Below, piece by piece: positions 56,371 to 64,000 of a stretch of 64,000 nt of DNA; within the stretch, counting starts at the first letter, position 1, and each line of letters begins with the position of its first letter. The notes under the pieces were generated by a model that was given only the letters and a program-made list of their open reading frames with translations, was not told the origin of the DNA and ran no database searches. A program made the position numbers and the translations under genes. The DNA is from Pseudomonas sp. KU43P (GTDB lineage: Bacteria; Pseudomonadota; Gammaproteobacteria; Pseudomonadales; Pseudomonadaceae): the NCBI RefSeq assembly GCF_033095865.1, contig NZ_AP019365.1:1957501-2021500 (forward strand), given 5' to 3'.

Positions 56371-57138
56371 ATGCAGATAGCCAACAGCAACTTCATCGTC
56401 AGCGGCGCGGCCTCGGGGCTGGGTGCCGCAACCGCGCACATGCTGACCGAGGCCGGTGCCAACGTCATGCTGGTCGACCTCAATGCCCAGGCCGTGGAAG
56501 TCACAGCGCGCGAGCTGGGTGACCGTGCACGGTTCGCGGTGGCCGACATCAGCGACGAGCAGGCCGCCAAGGCAGCCGTAGACGCCGCCGTGGCCGCCTT
56601 TGGCAGCCTGCACGGGCTGGTCAACTGCGCAGGCATCGTCGGTGCCGAGAAAGTATTGGGCAAGCAGGGGCCCCATGGGCTGGCCAGCTTCGCCAAGGTC
56701 ATCAACGTCAACCTGATCGGCAGTTTCAACCTGCTGCGCCTGGCGGCCGCGGCCATGGCCGAAGGCGCCGCCAACGCTGAAGGCGAGCGCGGGGTGATCA
56801 TCAATACGGCGTCGATTGCCGCCTACGACGGCCAGATCGGCCAGGCTGCCTACGCAGCGTCAAAGGGCGCCATCGCCAGCCTGACCTTGCCGACCGCCCG
56901 CGAGCTGGCGCGCTTCGGCATTCGGGTAATGACCATCGCCCCGGGCATTTTCGAAACCCCGATGATGGCCGGCATGACCCAGGAGGTCCGCGACTCGCTG
57001 GCCGCCGGTGTACCGTTCCCACCTCGCCTGGGCCGCCCCGTCGAATACGCGGCACTGGCTCGTCACATCATCGAGAACAGCATGCTCAATGGCGAGGTGA
57101 TCCGCCTCGACGGTGCGCTGCGCATGGCTGCCAAGTAA
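56371..57138 (+). CDS. 3-hydroxyacyl-CoA dehydrogenase type II (SDR), FadB2x-like
   Basis: This 255-residue short-chain dehydrogenase has the cofactor loop [15 protein letters not shown] (87-89 region), catalytic Ser148, Tyr161 and Lys165 (YAASK), and PGIFETPMM. It oxidises 3-hydroxyacyl-CoA to 3-ketoacyl-CoA; members of this type prefer short or 2-methyl-branched acyl chains. It is spaced 12 bases from both neighbours. Confidence 0.93.
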   Translation: MQIANSNFIVSGAASGLGAATAHMLTEAGANVMLVDLNAQAVEVTARELGDRARFAVADISDEQAAKAAVDAAVAAFGSLHGLVNCAGIVGAEKVLGKQGPHGLASFAKVINVNLIGSFNLLRLAAAAMAEGAANAEGERGVIINTASIAAYDGQIGQAAYAASKGAIASLTLPTARELARFGIRVMTIAPGIFETPMMAGMTQEVRDSLAAGVPFPPRLGRPVEYAALARHIIENSMLNGEVIRLDGALRMAAK

Positions 57139-57150
57139 GGAGAAACGAAC

Positions 57151-58344
57151 ATGACCCTTGCCAACGATCCGATCGTCATCGTCAGCGCCGTGCGCACGCC
57201 CATGGGTGGGCTGCAGGGCGACCTCAAGAGCCTGACCGCGCCGCAACTGGGCAGCGCTGCCATCCGCGGTGCTGTGGAACGTGCCGGTATCGACGCTGCC
57301 AGTGTCGAGCAGGTGCTGTTCGGTTGCGTACTGCCTGCCGGCCTGGGCCAGGCTCCGGCACGCCAGGCCGCGCTGGGCGCCGGGCTGGACAAGCACACGA
57401 CGTGCACCACCTTGAACAAGATGTGCGGCTCGGGCATGCAGGCTGCGATCATGGCCCACGACCTGCTGCTGGCCGGTAGCGCCGACGTGGTGGTGGCCGG
57501 CGGCATGGAAAGCATGACCAATGCCCCATACCTGCTCGACAAGGCGCGCGGCGGTTACCGCATGGGGCACGGCAGGATCATCGACCATATGTTCATGGAT
57601 GGCCTCGAGGATGCCTACGACAAAGGGCGCCTGATGGGCACCTTTGCCGAGGACTGCGCCCAGGCCAACGCCTTCAGCCGCGAAGCCCAGGACCAGTTCG
57701 CCATCGCTTCGCTGACCCGCGCCCAGGAGGCGATCAGCAGCGGTCGGTTCGCGGCCGAGATCGTTCCGCTGGAAGTCACCGAGGGCAAGGAAAAACGCAT
57801 CGTCAAGGACGATGAGCAGCCACCCAAGGCGCGCCTGGACAAGATCCCGCAGCTCAAGCCCGCGTTCCGCGAAGGTGGCACCGTCACCGCCGCCAACGCG
57901 AGCTCGATCTCCGACGGTGCTGCGGCACTGGTGCTGATGCGCCGCTCCGAAGCCGACAAGCGTGGCCTCAAGCCGCTGGCGGTGATTCATGGCCATGCGG
58001 CGTTCGCCGATGCCCCGGCACTGTTCCCCACCGCGCCGATCGGTGCCATCGACAAGCTGATGAAACGCACTGGCTGGAACCTGGGCGAGGTCGACCTCTT
58101 CGAGATCAATGAAGCCTTTGCCGTGGTCACCCTGGCGGCCATGAAGCACCTGGACCTGCCCCACGAGAAGGTCAATATCCACGGCGGTGCCTGCGCCCTG
58201 GGCCACCCGATCGGTGCCTCCGGCGCGCGCATCCTGGTGACCTTGCTGTCGGCCCTGCGCCAGAACAACCTGCGCCGTGGCGTGGCAGCCATCTGCATTG
58301 GCGGTGGCGAGGCCACGGCCATGGCAGTCGAATGCCTGTACTGA
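57151..58344 (+). CDS. Acetyl-CoA acyltransferase (thiolase), FadAx-like
   Basis: This 397-residue thiolase has the acyl-enzyme Cys92 in LNKMCGSGMQA, NEAFAVVTLAAM, the catalytic His in GGACALGHPIGASGAR and the second Cys in AICIGGGEATAMAVE. It performs thiolytic cleavage at the end of the pathway. Length and active-site residues are normal. Confidence 0.95.
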   Translation: MTLANDPIVIVSAVRTPMGGLQGDLKSLTAPQLGSAAIRGAVERAGIDAASVEQVLFGCVLPAGLGQAPARQAALGAGLDKHTTCTTLNKMCGSGMQAAIMAHDLLLAGSADVVVAGGMESMTNAPYLLDKARGGYRMGHGRIIDHMFMDGLEDAYDKGRLMGTFAEDCAQANAFSREAQDQFAIASLTRAQEAISSGRFAAEIVPLEVTEGKEKRIVKDDEQPPKARLDKIPQLKPAFREGGTVTAANASSISDGAAALVLMRRSEADKRGLKPLAVIHGHAAFADAPALFPTAPIGAIDKLMKRTGWNLGEVDLFEINEAFAVVTLAAMKHLDLPHEKVNIHGGACALGHPIGASGARILVTLLSALRQNNLRRGVAAICIGGGEATAMAVECLY

Positions 58345-58352
58345 GGTGAGCC

Positions 58353-59480
58353 ATGCTGGTAACTGACGAGCAACAACAGATCGCCGACGCCGTGCGCGAA
58401 TTTGCCCAAGAGCGGCTCAAGCCGTTTGCCGAGCAGTGGGACAAGGCCCACCGCTTCCCGAAAGAGGCCATCGAGGAGATGGCCGGCCTGGGCCTGTTCG
58501 GCATGCTGGTGCCGGAACAGTACGGCGGCAGCGACACCGGCTACGTGGCCTATGCCATGGCGCTGGAGGAGATCGCCGCTGGGGATGGCGCCTGCTCGAC
58601 CATCATGAGCGTGCACAACTCGGTGGGTTGCGTGCCGATCCTCAAGTTCGGCACCGAGCAACAGAAGCAGCAGTTCCTCGCGCCGCTGGCCAGTGGCGCG
58701 ATGCTCGGCGCCTTCGCTCTGACCGAGCCCCAGGCCGGCTCCGATGCCAGCAGCCTGAAAACCCGTGCGCGGCTGGACGGCGATCACTACGTACTCAATG
58801 GCAGCAAGCAGTTCATCACGTCCGGGCAGAACGCGGGTGTGGTCATCGTCTTCGCCGTCACCGACCCAGACGCCGGCAAGCGGGGGATCACGGCCTTCAT
58901 CGTGCCCACCGATAGCCCTGGCTACCAGGTGGCGCGGGTCGAGGACAAGCTCGGTCAGCACGCCTCCGATACCTGCCAGATCGTCTTCGACAACGTGCGG
59001 GTGCCGGTGGCCAACCGCCTGGGCGAGGAAGGGCAGGGCTACAAGATCGCCCTGGCCAACCTCGAAGGTGGGCGCATCGGTATCGCCTCGCAGTCGGTGG
59101 GCATGGCCCGCGCAGCCTTCGAAGTGGCGCGCGACTACGCCAACGAGCGCCAGAGCTTTGGCAAAGCCTTGATCGAGCACCAGGCGGTGGCCTTCCGCCT
59201 GGCCGACATGGCCACGAAAATTGCCGTGGCGCGGCAAATGGTGCTGCATGCTGCGGCGCTGCGCGATGCCGGGCGTCCGGCCCTGGTGGAAGCCTCGATG
59301 GCCAAGCTTTTCGCCTCGGAAATGGCCGAAAAGGTCTGTTCGGATGCCTTGCAGACGCTTGGTGGTTATGGCTATCTGAGCGACTTCCCGCTGGAGCGGA
59401 TCTACCGCGACGTGCGTGTCTGCCAGATCTACGAAGGCACCAGCGACATTCAGCGCATGGTCATTGCGCGCAATCTTTGA
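58353..59480 (+). CDS. Acyl-CoA dehydrogenase
   Basis: This 375-residue flavoenzyme has the FAD-site [36 protein letters not shown], and [23 protein letters not shown]. The C-terminal [23 protein letters not shown] with [10 protein letters not shown] supplies the catalytic Glu. It introduces the alpha-beta double bond, probably on short or branched acyl-CoA. It lies nine bases after the thiolase gene. Confidence 0.95.
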   Translation: MLVTDEQQQIADAVREFAQERLKPFAEQWDKAHRFPKEAIEEMAGLGLFGMLVPEQYGGSDTGYVAYAMALEEIAAGDGACSTIMSVHNSVGCVPILKFGTEQQKQQFLAPLASGAMLGAFALTEPQAGSDASSLKTRARLDGDHYVLNGSKQFITSGQNAGVVIVFAVTDPDAGKRGITAFIVPTDSPGYQVARVEDKLGQHASDTCQIVFDNVRVPVANRLGEEGQGYKIALANLEGGRIGIASQSVGMARAAFEVARDYANERQSFGKALIEHQAVAFRLADMATKIAVARQMVLHAAALRDAGRPALVEASMAKLFASEMAEKVCSDALQTLGGYGYLSDFPLERIYRDVRVCQIYEGTSDIQRMVIARNL

Positions 59481-59493
59481 AGGAGCAGTCTGC

Positions 59494-60267
59494 ATGGCAT
59501 TTGAAACCATTCTGTTGGACATCCACGGCAAGGTCGGCCTGATCACCCTGAACCGCCCGCAGGCGCTCAATGCGCTGAACGCGCAGATCGTCGGCGAGAT
59601 CAACCAGGCCCTGGACCAGCTGGAGAAAGACCCGAACATCGGTTGCGTGGTACTGACCGGTTCCGCCAAGGCCTTTGCCGCGGGCGCCGACATCAAGGAA
59701 ATGGCCGACCTGCAATACCCGCAGATCTATGTCGATGACCTGTTCAGCGATGCCGATCGTGTTGCCAACCGGCGCAAGCCGATCATCGCTGCCGTGTCCG
59801 GCTTCGCCCTTGGCGGTGGCTGCGAACTGGCGATGATGTGCGACTTCATTCTCGCCGCCGATAACGCCAAGTTCGGCCAGCCCGAAATCAATCTGGGCGT
59901 GCTGCCCGGCATGGGCGGTACCCAGCGCCTGACCCGCGCCGTGGGCAAGGCCAAGGCCATGGAGCTGTGCCTGACCGGCCGCCTGATGGGCGCCGAGGAA
60001 GCCGAGCGTGCCGGCCTGGTCGCCCGCGTGGTACCGCAGGCCGAGCTGCTCGAAGAAGCCCTGAAAGTGGCGGCCACCATTGCCAGCAAATCGATCCCGG
60101 TGAGCATGATGGTCAAGGAGAGCGTCAACCGTGCGTTCGAAGTCACCCTCAGCGAGGGGGTGCGCTTCGAACGCCGGGTGTTCCATGCCGCGTTCTCCAC
60201 CGAAGACCAGAAGGAAGGCATGGCCGCCTTCATCGCCAAGCGTGAGGCGCAGTTCAAGGATCGTTGA
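59494..60267 (+). CDS. Enoyl-CoA hydratase, FadB1x-like
   Basis: This 257-residue crotonase-family protein has the oxyanion-hole segments [12 protein letters not shown] and [14 protein letters not shown]. The two catalytic Glu are in GGCELAMM and [10 protein letters not shown], followed by GGTQRLTR. The start at 59494 has AGGAG upstream. It is the last gene of the operon. Together the five enzymes make a complete activation and beta-oxidation cycle for a short or branched acid. Confidence 0.95.
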   Translation: MAFETILLDIHGKVGLITLNRPQALNALNAQIVGEINQALDQLEKDPNIGCVVLTGSAKAFAAGADIKEMADLQYPQIYVDDLFSDADRVANRRKPIIAAVSGFALGGGCELAMMCDFILAADNAKFGQPEINLGVLPGMGGTQRLTRAVGKAKAMELCLTGRLMGAEEAERAGLVARVVPQAELLEEALKVAATIASKSIPVSMMVKESVNRAFEVTLSEGVRFERRVFHAAFSTEDQKEGMAAFIAKREAQFKDR

Positions 60268-60300
60268 GATCCCTGGCCAGACCCTTCTGCGCGCAACCAC

Positions 60301-63300
60301 TCAGGGTGTGAAGAAGTAAGCGTTCGCCGCGGCCCGATCGATCGGGCTGCGGTGGACCTCGACTTCACGGCCGTCAGGATTCTTGGCCAACCGACCGCGC
60401 TCGTAGCGTTGCTCGGCGGTCTTGAGATGACCTGCGGTGTAGTCGGCCTGCCGCGTGTTCATGGCGGGGTAGTGGAAGTGGGCAAACCAGTGCGCCTGGT
60501 TCTGGTGGCGTATGACGAACTCTTCCAGATAGTCGTCGCTGCGCCCTGCGACCTTGGCCAGTTTGTGGCGTGGCCCGGTCGACTCGATCACCACCTGTTC
60601 CCGCTCCAGCAGGAACTGCAGCTCACCCATCCTGGGGGCCTGCAGCAGTGCCACTCGTGCCCGCTGTGCGGTCGCCTGATCGGCCAAGGTCGATGACATG
60701 TCCTCTATCGCCTTGATGCTGATGGCTGCGTCAGCATCCGGCGTGCCTTCGTCGGTCTGGTTGTCGCGTGTCAGGCGCAACTCGATGGCGGCGCGGTGCT
60801 CGTCCAGTCGTGCGCGATGGCCAAGCAGGCTGTCCTGGATGTCGACCGGGATATAGGTGTTGGCCTTCTTGCTCTGCATCAGGGCGACTTCCTTGCGGGC
60901 ACCATCGAGTAACCGGGTGCTTTGCTTGAGCAGCGTCTTCAACATCGCAGGTGCCTTGCCCGGTGACGTATTGGTCTTGTTTATCGGAGTGGGCTCGACG
61001 GCGGCCCACAGGTCGTCTTCGCGCTTGTAAGCAGCAGAGACAGAGTCGCCCTCGACCCCTGGAATGTCGACGATGTCGTTGTCATCTGTACGGGGTTGGC
61101 CAAGCAGCAGACCGTCATCGCGGGTTTCGATGAGCCCGGGCAGTTGCTCGTTCAACTGGGATATCGTGCTGCGCTCGTCGTTCCCGGGATACTCCGAGCG
61201 CTCGAAGTCGACGCTGGTGCTGATGGCGTTGACATCGCTCCTCAGGTCATTGAGCAATGGGGGCACGTTGTCCTTGCCGAAGGCGTCTGCCAGGGCACTT
61301 AGCCGAGTCCTGGCTTTGCCCAGATTCGAGGCGATGCTTTGCAGCACCCGCCGCATGACCTCATCGCTGGCGTTGGCTTGCTTGTGCAGTTGCAAGTACT
61401 GACTGATGGCCAGATCGATGTTGCGCCAGGCACGCAAGAGCCAGATACCTTCATTGTGTTCTTCGTCGAGAATCAGGCGGTCGAAGCGGTTCTCGCAGCG
61501 TATGAAGCGCCAGTGCACGATCGTCCAACTGCCCTGGTGCGGCTCGATCTGTCTCAGCATCTCGGTCACCTTGGGCAGGGCCGGACCGGCCAGTCGGCGC
61601 ATCTGTCCCAGGCATTGGGTGAAGGCGGTGGCATTGTCGAAGAGCTGGTCGATCAGGCCTCCCGTATCTTCCAGGCGTTTTCGAAGAATGATGACGTCTG
61701 TGGGGGAGAGCTCGGCCAGGCGATCAATCATGCCCGTCAGGTGCGCGCGTTCGGGCTTGTAGAGGCGCAACTGCAATTCACGTATCTGCAACTGGCATTC
61801 GAGCTGATGGAACAGGGTGCCGGCGCGCTTGAGCTTGTAATCTTGCACCGGGGTTTGTGCGTTCAGCTCGTGCAGGCGCTGGATATGTTCTGCGATGAAC
61901 GCCTCAAAGACTTGCAGTTTTTCCAGGCAGCCGCGAATGACGCGAGGCTCATTGGAGCCTTGCCCCAGCGTGCTGACTTTCCTGAGTTCGGGTAGTCGGG
62001 CGACGATGCTTTTCGAGTCGGTGACCAGGCGTTTGGCCAACTCCTCGGTGCTTTTCCTGATGGTGTCCTTCGATTTGGCGATCTGCTTCCTGGGAGGCAT
62101 GCCACCTCTGAGGCGCAACCCAAGGTCCAGCTGCCAGCGGTCCGCTTCATCGCGCCGCAGCCACGGGCCGAGTGCGCTGCCATCGGCTGTGCCGACGATT
62201 CGAAACTGTTCGCTCACAGCATCGAGTTGCACCTTGTAGACCTTGCCTTCGATCCGACCGTACAGCTGGTCGGCATGCAAGTAGAGGCCGCGCATGGGGC
62301 CAGAGGGCACCGCGGAACCGAGGGTGTCGGCCGAAATGTCGGCCCGCAGCTCGTCGAGCGCACTGGCCTGCTTGCTGTCGAGCTTGAGCGTCGGTTGCGC
62401 CCAACCGAATTCGAGCCGTGTCTCGGTCGGGCTGGTGACCACCACCGGTGCAGGCGTCTGTGCCTGCTGCTGGCCGGGAGGCAGGGCAGCGTCCAGAGGG
62501 TGCTCCTGCTCCATACGGTCCATCGCGTGGTTGAAGATCAGAAAGGCGACATTGACCAGCAGTGCTATCCAGTCTGCGCTGCGGTCTCCCGGCTGGTTGT
62601 TCTCGTTGGCCTGCACCAGATGGGCGAACGCGGTTTCCATCTGCACCAGCCAGGCGGCTTCGGCTATGGGGCCTTCTACGAACGGCAAGACCGTGTTGAG
62701 CAACAGCCAGCCCAACTCCTCCCAGCGTTGCCAACGGGTTTCGTCGCTGCTGGCCGATCGTTCCTTGAAGTTGTGCAACGCTTCCTCGACGCAGGCCTCG
62801 TAGATGGCGCCAACCCCATCGACGACAGGGGCTTCGCGTGACAGGGTCACCGGTGCCGGCTTGCTCGATGCGACCGCCCAGTCATCTTCCAGCGGGAAGA
62901 AAAGATGCGGTTCCATGAAACCACCATGCTTGTACACCCGCCGGTCTTCTTCGGGCAGTCGATGAATGATGTCATCCTGCAGGTCGCCGCTTTCGCTGAG
63001 TGCCACCAGTAAAGCAAGGCGATCGCGAAACTCTACGATGGGCTCGTGGTGCAAGGGGCGGTAAAGCAGGCAGCTCTGGCCGGGCAAGGTGTCGTTTTCT
63101 ATCAACCAAGCGTTGCGCGGGTGGTCAGGGAACGCGTCCATCGTTCTCAGCAGGCCCAACGGGCGCATGACCCAGTGATCGTGTTCATCGGGCAGCGCAG
63201 CGAACAGCTGTTCGACGGCGATGATCGCCAGCAGTGAGGGATGCCCGTGCTGGAGATACCGGGTCATGAGCTGCGTTGGCAGTTGGCTGCGCAATTGATC

Positions 63301-63993
63301 GGCAAGCAGTCGCTGCCGCTCGTTGCTCTGTTGGGCATCGTCGAGGAGCAGAGCCTTCAATTTTTTCGGGTAGGTCGCGCCGATGTCGGCTTCGTCGATC
63401 AGGGCACGCAGCGCCGATGTATCGAGCCAGGTGGGGATGGGTTGTCCATCGGTCGTTTCCAGCGTGACTCGCCCCGGCTTGAGCAGCCCGAGGTTGGCGA
63501 TGGCCAGCTGCGTCAGGCTGAAGGTCACCGCTTGCGTGGTGCCTTCGCTCACCAATTGCCCTCCCGTCGGAATTGCCGTGGCGGTGGTCTGGTGGTTGAT
63601 CACCCGCACGGCAGCAGGGTCAAGGGTCGACGTAGGATGATCACGGCGAATCAGTGCGCTCAGGCGCTCGCTGGCGAAGGCCTGTGCGCTGGGTACGCCG
63701 CTCAGCCAGGTCTTGCCGTCGGCGTCGGTGCTGCTGCGGGCGACATCGGTCAGCATCGAGCTGTAGACGATCAGCGCCTTGGGGTCGCCATCGCGCATCC
63801 AGCTGGGGAGTTGGTCGATGAGGTTTCCATGACCCGCCAGGTCGTCCATGCTGCACAGGTGCGCCAGCGAGCTGAGGCGGTCCAGGGCATCTGCCAGCTG
63901 CTGGGCACTGCCTTGGGTATGAAAGCCGGTGGCGGCGATCTCGATACCTTCGAGTTGCTGCTGCAGCAGGTTTGCAGCCTGCGCCTGAAACAC
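60301..63993 (-). CDS. Large dermonecrotic-toxin-like protein (DUF6543-type), 5' end off the window
   Basis: At least 1230 residues are encoded; the true start lies beyond the right edge. The sequence shares features of the large DUF6543 toxin-like proteins: a YRPLHHEP...FRDRLALLVALSESGDLQD stretch, two hydrophobic segments (WLLLNTVLPFVEGPIAEAAW and WIALLVNVAFLIFNHAM), a beta-rich segment (YLHADQLYGRIEGKVYKVQL) and a long helical C-terminal part ending in HFHYPAMNTRQADYTAGHLK and IDRAAANAYFFTP. No LRR or NEL domain is present. It converges on the acyl-CoA operon with a 33-base gap. An exported or injected toxin function is inferred from family resemblance only. Confidence 0.75.
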   Translation of the reverse strand: MFQAQAANLLQQQLEGIEIAATGFHTQGSAQQLADALDRLSSLAHLCSMDDLAGHGNLIDQLPSWMRDGDPKALIVYSSMLTDVARSSTDADGKTWLSGVPSAQAFASERLSALIRRDHPTSTLDPAAVRVINHQTTATAIPTGGQLVSEGTTQAVTFSLTQLAIANLGLLKPGRVTLETTDGQPIPTWLDTSALRALIDEADIGATYPKKLKALLLDDAQQSNERQRLLADQLRSQLPTQLMTRYLQHGHPSLLAIIAVEQLFAALPDEHDHWVMRPLGLLRTMDAFPDHPRNAWLIENDTLPGQSCLLYRPLHHEPIVEFRDRLALLVALSESGDLQDDIIHRLPEEDRRVYKHGGFMEPHLFFPLEDDWAVASSKPAPVTLSREAPVVDGVGAIYEACVEEALHNFKERSASSDETRWQRWEELGWLLLNTVLPFVEGPIAEAAWLVQMETAFAHLVQANENNQPGDRSADWIALLVNVAFLIFNHAMDRMEQEHPLDAALPPGQQQAQTPAPVVVTSPTETRLEFGWAQPTLKLDSKQASALDELRADISADTLGSAVPSGPMRGLYLHADQLYGRIEGKVYKVQLDAVSEQFRIVGTADGSALGPWLRRDEADRWQLDLGLRLRGGMPPRKQIAKSKDTIRKSTEELAKRLVTDSKSIVARLPELRKVSTLGQGSNEPRVIRGCLEKLQVFEAFIAEHIQRLHELNAQTPVQDYKLKRAGTLFHQLECQLQIRELQLRLYKPERAHLTGMIDRLAELSPTDVIILRKRLEDTGGLIDQLFDNATAFTQCLGQMRRLAGPALPKVTEMLRQIEPHQGSWTIVHWRFIRCENRFDRLILDEEHNEGIWLLRAWRNIDLAISQYLQLHKQANASDEVMRRVLQSIASNLGKARTRLSALADAFGKDNVPPLLNDLRSDVNAISTSVDFERSEYPGNDERSTISQLNEQLPGLIETRDDGLLLGQPRTDDNDIVDIPGVEGDSVSAAYKREDDLWAAVEPTPINKTNTSPGKAPAMLKTLLKQSTRLLDGARKEVALMQSKKANTYIPVDIQDSLLGHRARLDEHRAAIELRLTRDNQTDEGTPDADAAISIKAIEDMSSTLADQATAQRARVALLQAPRMGELQFLLEREQVVIESTGPRHKLAKVAGRSDDYLEEFVIRHQNQAHWFAHFHYPAMNTRQADYTAGHLKTAEQRYERGRLAKNPDGREVEVHRSPIDRAAANAYFFTP

Positions 63994-64000
63994 TTGCCGC

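Noticed and set aside
1..64000. tRNA, rRNA, prophage or integrase genes
   Set aside because: No cloverleaf-like sequence, ribosomal RNA segment, phage structural gene or integrase was recognised while reading both strands.

Overview
The window is Pseudomonas chromosome, almost certainly the P. putida / P. entomophila / P. mosselii group. The DNA is GC-rich with strong Pseudomonas codon bias. It carries many REP inverted repeats built on the core ATCGCCGGCAAGCCGGCT, and blocks of gene order known from Pseudomonas (mltD-gloB-methyltransferase-rnhA-dnaQ-ldcA, kdpFABCDE, phnWX beside a LysR gene, and a fadDx-type beta-oxidation operon). No rRNA, tRNA, CRISPR array or insertion sequence was recognised. 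The assignment rests on recalled gene order and protein families, not on a search.

Layout. 1-4.4 kb: the 5' part of an exported binding-protein-like gene and a TonB-dependent receptor (minus), then gpsA, a DUF4389 membrane protein and sixA (plus). 4.6-9.8 kb: an accessory island of related minus-strand modular proteins with a conserved beta-rich N-terminal scaffold and unrelated C-termini. One copy is a frameshifted pseudogene, and an 863-bp direct repeat links it to the intact copy. Two small plus-strand genes are interspersed, and a shared 20-bp upstream motif recurs. 9.9-13.5 kb: two alpha/beta hydrolases, a DUF4892 exported protein behind a tiny coupled ORF, and an AI-2E-family permease. 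13.7-22.4 kb: the complete kdpFABCDE potassium-uptake operon, in which the intergenic REP plus the first 217 bases of kdpD occur three times in tandem, giving two truncated kdpD ORFs before the full gene. 22.4-25.7 kb: another modular protein with a bacterial-Ig and C-type-lectin-like end, a spermidine-dehydrogenase pseudogene and two small Pseudomonas-type ORFs. 26-33.4 kb: a Yej/Npp-type peptide ABC importer with two binding proteins. 33.5-40.6 kb: mltD, gloB, a methyltransferase, rnhA, dnaQ, ldcA and a small overlapping antisense gene.

40.7-64 kb: chrR, then a very large leucine-rich-repeat / NEL-type (bacterial E3 ligase) protein; phnX and phnW with a divergent LysR regulator; an AraC-type regulator; a second NEL-type protein; a five-gene acyl-CoA catabolic operon; and most of a third large dermonecrotic-toxin-like protein running off the right edge. 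The two NEL proteins are paralogues, but only the right-hand one keeps the catalytic Cys-x-Asp motif. The left-hand one has Asp at the Cys position, and its ribosome-binding site and start codon lie inside a perfect 12-bp inverted repeat.

How the parts work together: the core genes are ordinary housekeeping and metabolism (lipid precursor synthesis, K+ homeostasis, peptide uptake, murein turnover, replication, lysine decarboxylation, 2-aminoethylphosphonate use, short-chain acyl-CoA breakdown). The accessory layer, meaning modular proteins with exchangeable ends and large toxin-like proteins, looks like host-, competitor- or surface-interaction functions inserted between those core genes.
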